The notes under the pieces were generated by a model. The model was not told the origin of the DNA, ran no database searches, and was given only the letters and a program-made list of their open reading frames with translations. Made by a program: the position numbers and the translations under genes. From Shinella zoogloeoides (GTDB lineage Bacteria; Pseudomonadota; Alphaproteobacteria; Rhizobiales; Rhizobiaceae): a stretch of DNA of 64,000 nt. The stretch covers positions 62,001 to 126,000 of the forward strand of contig NZ_QNUJ01000009.1 in the NCBI RefSeq assembly GCF_003574625.1, given 5' to 3'. Positions 27,970 through 39,300 of this stretch are shown one piece after another. Within the stretch, counting starts at the first letter, position 1; the number at the start of each line of letters is the position of its first letter.

Positions 27970-28521
27970 TCACCCCATCGTCCCCGGATAGTCCGCCACC
28001 GACGGCTCCGTCTCCGCCCCGTCGCCGAGGGGGCGCTGCATGAAGACCGTGTCCAGCCAGCGGCCGTGCTTGAAGCCGGTCGCCGTCATGCGGCCCGAAT
28101 GCGCAAAGCCGGCGGCGCTGTGGACGGCGATGGAGGCCGGGTGCGCGCCGCCGATGACGGCCACCATCTGGCGGAAGCCGAGATCCGTGCAGCGGCGGAT
28201 GAGCTCGGCCAAGAGCGCCTTGCCGACGCCCTTGCCGCGTGCTTCCGGCGCCAGATAGACCGAGTCCTCCACCAGCCAGCGATAGGCCGGCCGCGTGCGG
28301 AAGGCCGAGGCATAGGCATAGCCGAGGATGAGGCCGGTCTGCTCCACCGCCACGATATAGGGATAGCCCTTGCCGGTGATCGCCGTGAAGCGCGCTTCCA
28401 TCTCGTCGAGCGTCGGCGGATCGATCTCATAGCTCGCCACGCCGTTCAGCACGGATTCGCGGTAGATTTCGGTGAAGGCGGCGATATCGCCGAGCGCGGC
28501 GGTGCGGATGACGAAGCTCAT
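27970..28521 (-). CDS. GNAT family N-acetyltransferase (phosphinothricin/methionine sulfoximine type)
   Basis: A 183-residue GNAT enzyme. The acetyl-CoA pyrophosphate loop is PEARGKGVGKALL, and the order of conserved strands (IRTAALGDIAAFTEIYRESV at the start, VIGGAHPASIAVHSAAGF near the end) matches the Pat/YncA (MnaT) group that acetylates phosphinothricin, methionine sulfoximine and related L-amino acid analogues. The substrate here is inferred only from that resemblance. The open frame extends to 28620, but the family N terminus MSFVIRTA starts at 28521. It converges with the DUF2794 gene and follows pyc on the minus strand after 116 bp. Confidence 0.87.
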   Translation of the reverse strand: MSFVIRTAALGDIAAFTEIYRESVLNGVASYEIDPPTLDEMEARFTAITGKGYPYIVAVEQTGLILGYAYASAFRTRPAYRWLVEDSVYLAPEARGKGVGKALLAELIRRCTDLGFRQMVAVIGGAHPASIAVHSAAGFAHSGRMTATGFKHGRWLDTVFMQRPLGDGAETEPSVADYPGTMG

Positions 28522-28637
28522 GGAAGCCTGCGTTTCATTGAACAATTCTGATAGAGTGGCAGCGTTTTGCGGCCGGAATTGCGCAAGCGCAAGGGCAAAG
28601 AGGGGATAGGCCCAGCCCATCCCCTGTCATGCGGGCT

Positions 28638-31600
28638 TCAGGCGCCGTAGACGATCAAAAGGTCCTTGGCGTCGATCTGGTCACCGGCCTTGACCAGCAC
28701 TTCCGAGATCATGCCGTCCTTTTCGGCATGCAGCGCCGTTTCCATCTTCATCGCCTCGATGGAGAGCAGCACGTCGCCGGCCTTGACCGTCTGGCCGGCC
28801 GAGACGGAGACCGTCGAAATGACGCCCGGCATCGGCGCGCCGAGATGGGCGGCATTGCCGCTGTCGGCCTTGCGGCGCACGGCCGAGGTGGCGGCGCGGT
28901 TGCGGTCCGGCACCTTGATGAGGCGCGGCTGGCCGTTCAACTCGAAGAACACCTTGACCATGCCCTGCTCGTCCGGCTCGCTTTTCGCCTGATGCAGGAT
29001 GACGAGGGAAACGCCCTTCTCCAGCTCCGGCGAAAGCTCCTCGCCGGGGGCAAGGCCGTAGAAATAGGCCGGCGTCGGCAGCACGCTGACCGGGCCGTAC
29101 AGGTCGGCGGCCAGCGCATAGTCGGTGAAGACCTTCGGATACATGAGGTAGGAGGCGAACTCGAAGTCGTCGACCTTGCGCTCCAGCTTGTCCTCGATGG
29201 CCTTGCGCTCGGCATTCAGATCGGCCGGCGGCAGCAGCGAGCCCGGCACGGCCGTATAGGGCGTCTCGCCCTTCAGCGCCTTCTTCTGGAGACCGGCCGG
29301 CCAGCCGCCCGGGGGCTGGCCGAGGTCGCCCTTCAGCATCGAGACGACCGAGTCGGGGAAGGCGATATCCTTGGCCGGGTTCTCGACATCGGCGACCGTG
29401 AGGTCCTGCGAGACCATCATCAGCGCCATGTCGCCCACCACCTTGGAGGAGGGCGTCACCTTGACGATATCGCCGAACATCTGGTTGGCGTCGGCATAGG
29501 CCTGGGCGACACGATGCCACCTGGTTTCCAGGCCCAGCGAGCGCGCCTGCTCCTTGAGATTGGTGAACTGGCCGCCCGGCATTTCATGCAGATAGACTTC
29601 CGAGGCCGGCCCCTTGAGGTCGCTTTCGAAGGCGGCGTACTGGAAGCGCACGGCCTCCCAGTAGAAGGAGATGCGGCGGATCCATTCGGGATCGAGGCCC
29701 GGATCGCGCTCGGAACCCTTCAGCGCCTCGACGATCGAGCCGAGGCAGGGTTGCGACGTGTTGCCGGAAAGCGCATCCATCGCCGCATCCACCACGTCCA
29801 CGCCGGATTCGACGGCGGCAAGCACGGTCGCCGCCGCGATACCGGACGTATCGTGGGTGTGGAAATGGATCGGCAGGTCCGTCGCCTCGCGCAGCGCCTT
29901 GAACAGTACCCGCGCGGCGGCCGGCTTCAGGAGGCCTGCCATGTCCTTCACCGCGATCATGTGCGCGCCGGCCTTTTCCAGCTCGCTCGCAAGGGCGGTG
30001 TAGTATTTGAGGTCGTATTTCGGGCGGGCGGAATTGAGCAGGTCGCCCGTATAGCAGATCGCCGCCTCGCAGATCTTGTTCTCTTCGGCGACCGCCTCCA
30101 TCGAGACGCGCATGTTGTCGACCCAGTTGAGGCAGTCGAAGACGCGGAAGACGTCGATGCCGCCCCTGGCCGCCTGGCGCACGAAATACTTCACGACATT
30201 GTCGGGATAGTTCTTGTAGCCGACGCCGTTCGCCCCGCGCAGCAGCATCTGGAGGAGGAGATTCGGCGCGTCCTCGCGGATGCGGGCCAGCCGGTCCCAC
30301 GGGTCTTCCGTCAGGAACCGCATCGAGACGTCGAAGGTCGCGCCGCCCCAGCATTCCAGCGAAAAGAGCTGCGGCAGGGCGCGGGCATAGGTGCCGGCGA
30401 CGCGGGCGATGTCATGCGTGCGCATGCGGGTGGCGAGCAACGACTGGTGCGCATCGCGCATGGTCGTGTCGGTCAGGAACACCTGGCCTTGCGCGCGCAC
30501 CCACTCGGCGAACTTCTTCGGTCCGAGCTCATCGAGCTTCTGCTTGGTGCCGGGGACGATCTCACCCTCGATGAAGGGCACGACCGGCCTGGCGACGTCG
30601 GCCGGCGGCTTCGGCCGGCCCTTGGCCTCCGGATGGCCGTTGACGGTAACGTCGGCGAGGTAAGTCAGCAGCTTGGTGGCGCGGTCCTGGCGCTTGACCT
30701 GCTGGAAGAGCTCCGGCGTCGTGTCGATGAAGCGGGTCGTGTAGCTGTTGTCCCGGAAGCGCTCGTGGGTGATGATCGCTTCGAGGAAGGTGAGGTTCGT
30801 CGCGACGCCGCGGATGCGGAACTCGCGCAGCGCGCGGTCCATGCGGGCGATCGCCTCCAGCGGATCCGGCGCCCAGGCCGTGACCTTGACCAGCAGCGGA
30901 TCGTAGAAGCGGGTGATCACCGCGCCGGGATAGGCCGTGCCACCGTCGAGGCGGATGCCGAAGCCGGAGGCCGAACGATAGCCGGTGATGCGGCCGTAGT
31001 CGGGAATGAAGTTCTGCTCCGGGTCTTCGGTGGTGATGCGGCACTGGAGGGCATGGCCATTGAGGCGGATATCCGCCTGTGCGGGCACGCCCGACTGCGG
31101 CGTGCCGATGGCATGGCCGTCGAGGATGTGGATCTGCGCCTTGACGATGTCGATGCCGGTCACGACTTCCGTGACGGTGTGCTCGACCTGGATGCGCGGG
31201 TTCACCTCGATGAAGTAGAACTTCCCACTGTCGGCATCCATCAGGTACTCGACCGTGCCGGCGCCGACATAGCTGGTCGCCTTGGCGATCTTCAGCGAAT
31301 AGTCGGCGAGCTCCTGGCGCTGCGCATCCGAAAGATAGGGCGCGGGCGCGCGCTCGACGACCTTCTGGTTGCGGCGCTGGATGGAACAATCGCGCTCGAA
31401 GAGATGCACGACATTGCCGTGCGTGTCGCCGAGGATCTGGCTTTCGACGTGGCGGGCGCGCTCGACGAGCTTTTCGAGATAGACCTCGTCCTTGCCGAAG
31501 GCGGCCTTGGCCTCGCGCTTGGCTTCCGTCACCTCGCGGATCAGGTCCTTCGGATCGCGGATGGCGCGCATGCCGCGCCCGCCGCCGCCCCAGGAGGCCT

Positions 31601-32096
31601 TGAGCATGACGGGATAGCCGATCTCCTCCGCAAGGCGATGGATCTCCTTCTCGTCGTCCGGCAGCGGATCGGTCGCCGGCACGACCGGCACGCCGACGGA
31701 GATGGCGAGGTTGCGCGCGGCGACCTTGTTGCCGAGCTGGCGCATGGTGGCCGGGCGCGGGCCGATGAAGGTGATGCCGGCGGCATCGCAGGCATCGACG
31801 AATTCCGGGCTTTCCGACAGCAGGCCGTAGCCGGGATGGATCGCATCAGCACCCGAGAGCTTGGCGACGCGGATCACTTCCTCGATCGACAGATAGCTCT
31901 CGATAGGGCCGAGGTCGCGCGAAAGATGCGAACCGCGGCCGATCTGGTAGCTCTCGTCCGCCTTGAAGCGGTGCAGCGCAAGTTTGTCTTCCTCGGCCCA
32001 TATCGCGACTGTTTTCAGCCCCAGTTCATTGGCCGCGCGGAACACGCGGATGGCAATTTCTGAACGGTTGGCGACAAGGATCTTGGAAATGGGCAA
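28638..32096 (-). CDS. pyc: Pyruvate carboxylase
   Basis: A 1152-residue biotin enzyme making oxaloacetate from pyruvate, bicarbonate and ATP (anaplerosis). Order of domains: biotin carboxylase (about 1-455, with KASWGGGGRGMR), carboxyltransferase (about 535-830, with LLRGANGVGYKNYPDN), then the C-terminal biotinyl domain with the biotin lysine in EAMKMET near residue 1117. I start it at TTG (32096), where the family N terminus PISKILVANRSEIAIRVFRAA begins and GAGGAG stands 6 nt upstream. The longer frame to 32153 has no such support. luxR lies upstream on the same strand, 223 bp away. Confidence 0.96.
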   Translation of the reverse strand: MPISKILVANRSEIAIRVFRAANELGLKTVAIWAEEDKLALHRFKADESYQIGRGSHLSRDLGPIESYLSIEEVIRVAKLSGADAIHPGYGLLSESPEFVDACDAAGITFIGPRPATMRQLGNKVAARNLAISVGVPVVPATDPLPDDEKEIHRLAEEIGYPVMLKASWGGGGRGMRAIRDPKDLIREVTEAKREAKAAFGKDEVYLEKLVERARHVESQILGDTHGNVVHLFERDCSIQRRNQKVVERAPAPYLSDAQRQELADYSLKIAKATSYVGAGTVEYLMDADSGKFYFIEVNPRIQVEHTVTEVVTGIDIVKAQIHILDGHAIGTPQSGVPAQADIRLNGHALQCRITTEDPEQNFIPDYGRITGYRSASGFGIRLDGGTAYPGAVITRFYDPLLVKVTAWAPDPLEAIARMDRALREFRIRGVATNLTFLEAIITHERFRDNSYTTRFIDTTPELFQQVKRQDRATKLLTYLADVTVNGHPEAKGRPKPPADVARPVVPFIEGEIVPGTKQKLDELGPKKFAEWVRAQGQVFLTDTTMRDAHQSLLATRMRTHDIARVAGTYARALPQLFSLECWGGATFDVSMRFLTEDPWDRLARIREDAPNLLLQMLLRGANGVGYKNYPDNVVKYFVRQAARGGIDVFRVFDCLNWVDNMRVSMEAVAEENKICEAAICYTGDLLNSARPKYDLKYYTALASELEKAGAHMIAVKDMAGLLKPAAARVLFKALREATDLPIHFHTHDTSGIAAATVLAAVESGVDVVDAAMDALSGNTSQPCLGSIVEALKGSERDPGLDPEWIRRISFYWEAVRFQYAAFESDLKGPASEVYLHEMPGGQFTNLKEQARSLGLETRWHRVAQAYADANQMFGDIVKVTPSSKVVGDMALMMVSQDLTVADVENPAKDIAFPDSVVSMLKGDLGQPPGGWPAGLQKKALKGETPYTAVPGSLLPPADLNAERKAIEDKLERKVDDFEFASYLMYPKVFTDYALAADLYGPVSVLPTPAYFYGLAPGEELSPELEKGVSLVILHQAKSEPDEQGMVKVFFELNGQPRLIKVPDRNRAATSAVRRKADSGNAAHLGAPMPGVISTVSVSAGQTVKAGDVLLSIEAMKMETALHAEKDGMISEVLVKAGDQIDAKDLLIVYGA

Positions 32097-32319
32097 GTCG
32101 GACTCCTCATTGACTTGGAAAGCGGCGGCTTGGAAAACGGGAAAATGCTGCACCCGCGAAGAGAATTATTAGCGGGTAATTTCCAAAGTGCAATTTTGGA
32201 GTCGTCACGGAACAAAAGATTTGCGCCGCTGGAAACAATCGCGACGGGGGCGCGAAGCGTCTTCGCGCCGAAAATCGTTTACTCGCAACCGCTTAGGCGA
32301 TTCTACGGCTACAAACCTG

Positions 32320-33060
32320 CTAGGATACCAGCCCCAGCCTGAAGGCGATCGCGATGGCGTGATGGCGGTTGCGCGCGGCGAGTTTTTCCTGAATGCCGTT
32401 CATGTACCAGTCGACGGTATGGCTGGATATGCCGAGAGTACGGCCGATCTCGTGCGAGGTCATGCCTTCGGCAAGCAGCGTCAGCGCCTCCATCTCGCGG
32501 CGAGTCAACTCCACGTCGACCACCTCGGCAAGCCGGCCGGCGGTCTCCGGATCGACCGCATGGACCAGCTTCCAGTAAAGCCGCCGGGCGATGCTGTCGA
32601 AGAGACCGAGTTCCACGCTTTCAAGGTCCACCGGCTTGCCCCCGATGCTGAGGCTGCCGATGAGGCCGCGCCGGCCGTGGATAGGGAACACATAGCCGTC
32701 CTCAAGCCCCTTGTTGCGGGCGTCCACCATCATGCGTTCCATGCGCTTGCGATGCGGGCTCGTGCGGAAGGCGCCGAGCGTATCACGCCAGCGAAAGCCC
32801 TGCTGGGCATGTCCGAGATAGCGCACGGTCGGGTCGATCTGCATGTAGCGCCTGCGCAGGTAGAGTTCGGGCCAGCCCTCCGGCCAGCGGCCGGCAAGCA
32901 GCAGGCGGGACGGCTCGTCCACCGGCCTCGGCGCCAGCAGGAGACCGTAATAATCGAAGCCGCAAAGCGTCAGCAGACGCTCGAATTCGGCTGTCGCCTC
33001 TTCCCGATCGCGCAACTCGTCGATCAGTGCAAGGAATTGCACCAGCAAGTTGATATTCAT
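32320..33060 (-). CDS. LuxR-type acyl-homoserine-lactone receptor/regulator (solo)
   Basis: A 246-residue quorum-sensing-type regulator: N-terminal autoinducer-binding domain (about 20-165) and C-terminal LuxR helix-turn-helix (about 184-243). All nine residues nearly invariant in AHL-dependent LuxR proteins are at the right spacing: Trp63, Tyr67, Asp76, Pro77, Trp91 and Gly122 in the ligand domain, and Glu189, Leu193 and Gly199 in the DNA-binding domain. No luxI-type synthase gene is in the window, so it is a LuxR solo here. It sits between pyc and the divergent ndvA. Whether it controls either is unknown. The ligand is inferred from the pocket residues. Confidence 0.88.
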   Translation of the reverse strand: MNINLLVQFLALIDELRDREEATAEFERLLTLCGFDYYGLLLAPRPVDEPSRLLLAGRWPEGWPELYLRRRYMQIDPTVRYLGHAQQGFRWRDTLGAFRTSPHRKRMERMMVDARNKGLEDGYVFPIHGRRGLIGSLSIGGKPVDLESVELGLFDSIARRLYWKLVHAVDPETAGRLAEVVDVELTRREMEALTLLAEGMTSHEIGRTLGISSHTVDWYMNGIQEKLAARNRHHAIAIAFRLGLVS

Positions 33061-33363
33061 ATGCCCCGCGCTTGACTAGCTTTGTTTAACCAACTGATAA
33101 AGCTGAACCCGGCCGACAACCGGCCCAAGCGCCCCATTCATATTCCCCGCCTTACAAATGGCAGGATCGCATGCTGAAAATCAATCGTCTTGCATGCATG
33201 GCTGCCGTGAAAATGAGAAAATCACGCAAGATGTCAGGGCGGTCATGAAATTTGCTTGACGCGGAAGAACTTTTGTCGCTTCCGCTGATTAATACCCGCA
33301 GCGAAGGGACAGAAGGTGCTCGCTGCACCGCATAACTGGTATCGCCGGAAAGGCTCCATTCCC
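33061..33363. other. luxR-ndvA divergent intergenic region (303 bp)
   Basis: No gene is supported. The region must hold promoters for the LuxR-type gene (minus) and ndvA (plus). Visible are CTTGAC at 33255-33260, which could be a -35 but has no good -10 at normal spacing, and an inverted repeat GCGGAAG/CTTCCGC (33261-33267 and 33279-33285, 11-nt loop) directly after it. I found no convincing lux box. Confidence 0.5.
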
Positions 33364-35121
<1,758 letters not shown>

Positions 35122-35134
35122 CGGGCGTCATCGC

Positions 35135-36292
35135 TTACGGATCGCTTTTGACCGGCAGGGCCTCGAGGCCCTGCCGTTTTGCATTGGCGATGACCGCGGC
35201 CTGCCAGTCGAGATAGCGCGCATAGGCGAAGTGAAGGGCGATGCCGAGCAGCACGTAGAGCGTCCCGAGCAGCGGGTTCTTCCCCGTGACGAACATCAGC
35301 ACCTGCCCGACCATCGCGAGGATCGTACCGAAGATGAAGACGGCGAGCGAATGCCGCCCCACCGCCACCAGCGGATGGGAAAGCGGCAGCGCCGCCCATC
35401 CGGTAAGCGCCGGGATCGTCGCCATCAGATAGGCCCCCGCCAGCACATGCAGCAGCCGCGTGGCGGAGAGGAAGGTCTTGTCGAAGCCGGTCAGCACCGC
35501 CGGCAGGCCGTAGGAGAAGTCGATGAACCACCAGGAGAGGACCACCCAGAGCATCGAGACGGCGAGATAGGCCACGGCAAGCGCCGTCAGCACCGGATGG
35601 CGCGGAATGCCCTTCCCCCTCGCGCGCATCATTCCGACGAAGCCGATGACGAAGAGGAACTGCCAGGACAAAGGGTTGAGGAACCAGTAGCCGTCGTCGA
35701 GGAAGTTCGACGGCGCGATCCGCCAGATGCCGGCACAGAGCCATATCGTTCCCGACACGGCGAGCAGCAGGCGCGCGCTCTGCCGGTAGAGCCAGAGGAA
35801 GCCGGGCAGCATCAGGAAGACGACGGCATACATGGACAGAATGTTGTTATAGCCGAACTGGTGGCCGAGCAGCACCATGCTGACGACGCCCTCGTCCGTG
35901 CGGTCGACGACGGCGCGCAGGTTGATCTCCGAAAGCAGGTCCGGCCGCGCGAACCACAACGCCCCGCCCGCGAAGATCGCGAAGGTGATGATGCTCGTCA
36001 TGATATGCGCGATATAGAGCGTCAGCGCCCGCCGCAGGATGCGCAGCGTCAGGGCGAGTCGCTCGCCGACGGCAAAGCGCGCGCCGTAGGCGAGCGCGAC
36101 GGACATGCCGGAGATCAGCACGAAGGCTTCCGCGGAATCGGAAAAACCGAAGTTCTTGTACGTCAGGTGCTCCAGGTACTGGCCCGGAACGTGATTGACG
36201 AAGATCGTCAGGAGGGCGAGGGCCCGGAAGACGTCGAGGCGCGTGTCGCGTTGCCGCGGCACGACGCCTGTCGGTCCATGTCTGTCTGCCAT
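35135..36292 (-). CDS. opgC: OpgC-type membrane acyltransferase (glucan succinylation)
   Basis: A 385-residue integral membrane protein with about ten hydrophobic segments and the OpgC features RLDVFRALALLTIFVNHVPGQ near the N terminus and FSDSAEAFVLISGMS after it. OpgC proteins transfer succinyl groups to periplasmic glucans; in Rhizobium etli OpgC modifies cyclic beta-glucans. The gene starts 25 bp after the ndvB stop on the same strand, which points to co-expression with the synthase and to the ndvB product as substrate. The ATG at 36292 has only a modest ribosome binding site. Confidence 0.9.
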   Translation of the reverse strand: MADRHGPTGVVPRQRDTRLDVFRALALLTIFVNHVPGQYLEHLTYKNFGFSDSAEAFVLISGMSVALAYGARFAVGERLALTLRILRRALTLYIAHIMTSIITFAIFAGGALWFARPDLLSEINLRAVVDRTDEGVVSMVLLGHQFGYNNILSMYAVVFLMLPGFLWLYRQSARLLLAVSGTIWLCAGIWRIAPSNFLDDGYWFLNPLSWQFLFVIGFVGMMRARGKGIPRHPVLTALAVAYLAVSMLWVVLSWWFIDFSYGLPAVLTGFDKTFLSATRLLHVLAGAYLMATIPALTGWAALPLSHPLVAVGRHSLAVFIFGTILAMVGQVLMFVTGKNPLLGTLYVLLGIALHFAYARYLDWQAAVIANAKRQGLEALPVKSDP

Positions 36293-36317
36293 GATACTCT
36301 GATCCGCGTGGTGCGGA

Positions 36318-39300
36318 TCAGAGCAAATAGCCCTCGTTTGAAGATTTGATGACAGTGCCGTTCACGGTTGCCTGCCATCCACCGTCCTCGCCGCGATCGA
36401 CGCGGATCGAAAGCTTCCGTCCGTCGAGCGTGAGGGTGGCGCTGTAGCCGTTCCACGCCGCCGGAAGCACCGGATCGACGAAGAGACGGCCGCCTTCCTT
36501 GCGGATGCCGAGAATGCCCTCGACGGCCGCCCGGTAGAGCCACCCGGCCGAGCCCGTGTACCAGCTCCAGCCGCCCCGCCCGGTGCGCTCGCCGACACCG
36601 TAGACGTCGGCGGCCACGACATAGGGCTCGACGCGGTAGCGTTCGGCCGCCTCCGGGTCGAGGGCATGCCCGACCGGGTTGAGGAGATCGAAGCAGGCAT
36701 AGGCGTCGTCGCCCCTCCCCTGGCGCGCCAGCGCCAGGACGACCCAGGTCGCCGCATGGGTATACTGGCCGCCGTTTTCGCGCACGCCCGGCGGATAGGC
36801 CTTGATATAGCCCGGATCCTGCGGGGTTTCGGCAAAGGGCGGCGTGAACAGGCGGATGATGCCGTTTTCCTTGTCGACGAGTTCGGCCATGACGGCGTCC
36901 ATCGCCTGCCGCGAGCGCGCGGGCTCGCCCTCGCCGGAGAGCACGCTCCAGCTCTGGGCGATGGAATCGATGCGGCACTCGGCACTTGTCGCCGAGCCGA
37001 GCGGCGTCCCGTCGTCGTAATAGCCGCGTCGGTAGTAGCCGCCGTCCCAGCCCGCCGTTTCGAGCGCTTCCTTCAGCCGGCCGAGATGGCCTTCCCAGAT
37101 TTCGGCGCGGCCGTGATCGTCCCGTTCGCGGGCGATCGGCAGGAAGCCGCGCAGGGTACCGGCGAGAAGCCAGCCGAGCCAGACGCTCGTGCCGCGCCCA
37201 TCCTCGCCGACGCGGTTCATGCCGTCGTTCCAGTCGCCGCCGAGGATCAGCGGCAGGCCGTTCTCGCCGGTGCGCCGGAGCGCGAGATCGAGCGCGTGGG
37301 CGCAATGGTCATAGAGCGAGGCCTCTTCCGACGAGCGGTCGGGCTTGAAGAAGGCATCGTGCTGCCCCTCAGCGAGCTGCTGGCCCTCGATGAAGGCGAG
37401 CCTTTCGTCGAGCAGCCCGCGGTCGCCGGTCACCCGGCAATAATACTCCACCGCATGGGCGAGCCAGACGACGTCGTCGGAGATCATCGTGCGCACGCCG
37501 GCGCCGGTATCGGGCAGCCACCAGTGCTGCACGTCGCCTTCGACGAACTGGCGGGCCGCCGCGTTGAGGATCTGCGTGCGGGCCAGCTCCGGGTGATGCA
37601 TGATGAAGGCGAGCGTATCCTGCAGCTGGTCGCGGAAGCCATAGGCGCCGCTCGCCTGGTAGAAGGCGGTGCGTGCCATGATGCGGCAGCCGAGCGCCTG
37701 ATAGGGCAGCCAGTCATTGACCATCCGGTCGAGCGCCGCATCGGGCGTCTTGACCTGAAGCGTGCCGGTGAAGCGCTCCCAGAAGGAGCGGACCGACGCC
37801 ATGACCGTATCGAAATCCGCCGCCCGGCTCTTGCCGGCCAGCGCGCGGGCGCTCTCCGCATCGGCGGTGTCGCCGAGCATGAAGAGGAGCTCGCGCTTCT
37901 CGCCGGGCTTCAGCGTGATGTCGACGGCGAGCGCCGCGCAGGGGTCGCCAATGCCGTCGACACTGCCGGAAAGCGGCTGCCCCGCCGCGACGGCCGAGGG
38001 AAGCACGATATCGCCGGTGCGGCCGATGAAATCGCGCCGCCGCGCCGTGAAGCCCGCGACCGGCGCATTGACGCCGAAGAAGCTGGTCCGGCCGGAGAAT
38101 TCGAGGCTGTAGGGATTGGTCGCAAGGAGCGCTCCGCTTTCCTCGTCATGGCTCGTCACGACGAAGGGCGCCGTCTTGGCGGAATTGTTGCCGAGCACCC
38201 ATTCGACATAGCCGTAGACCGTGAGGCTGCGCGCCGTCTCGCCGGTGTTCTTCACGACGAGGCGCGAATATTTCACCGGGTCCTCGGGATCGACCGTCTG
38301 GACGAGATCGAGCTCGATGCCGTCCTCCCAGCTGCGGAAGGCCGTGTAGCCGAGGCCGTGCCAAGTCTCGAACTTCACCGTCCGCTTGCGCGAAAGGGCG
38401 GCGAAGGGCGTCATCACGGTGTCGCGGTCGCGGTCCCGCACATAAAAGGCCTCGCCGGGGCGGTTGATGACCGGGTCGTTTGTCCAGGGCGTGAGCTGGA
38501 AGTCGCGCGAATTGCGGCTCCAGGTGAAGCCGGCGCCTTCCGCCGAGACGTGGAAGCCGAATTCGCGGTTGGAGATGACGTTGATCCACGGCTGCGGCGT
38601 CGCCTCGCCGCCGCGCAGGCGCACGGCATATTCGCGCCGGTCGACGTTGAACCCGCCGAAGCCGTTCCAGAAGGAAAGGCCCTCGCCATCGATGGCAACG
38701 GGCTCGCCTTCCGGCACCGGAAGCTTCGGCACGATTGCATCCGCATCCGCCTTTGCCTCCTCCTCACCGCGCGGCGTCGAGAAGAGCGAGACGGTGCGGG
38801 CGATCTGGTCGGAAAGCGTGCCGTTGCGGGCGTGGAAGACGGCGCGGGCCGTCGCCAGCAGCGCCTGCCAGGTGGAGACCTCCATCAGGTCGCGGCGCAC
38901 CGTGAAGACATGCTGGCGCACGCCATCCGACTGGCCGCGCATGCGCAGCGCCTCGCACATCTGGTCGAGCGTGTGCTGCATGTCCTGCGCATAGGAGGCA
39001 GCGCGCTCGTTGAGGATCACGAGGTCGGCGGTGACGCCGCGGTGGCGCAGATATTCCTGCGCGCGCAACGCCCCGCGGGCGACATCAAGGTCGATCTCGT
39101 CGTTGATGCGTACGATGAAGATCGGGAAGTCACCGGAAATCGCCAGCGGCCAGAGCGCCGACTGCGCCTTGAGCCCCGTCTCGATCGTGCCGGTATCGGC
39201 CCGCAGATGCATGTCCGGATAGGTCAGGTACTTACCGAGCATCTGGAAGCTCGCCGCCTCCTGCGAGGTGACGCCGACATGGCGCATATGCACCTGCGAG

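Noticed and set aside
33061-33363. A lux box in the luxR-ndvA intergenic region
   Set aside because: No 18-20-bp CTG...CAG-type inverted repeat of convincing symmetry was found; the GCGGAAG/CTTCCGC repeat does not match lux-box patterns.
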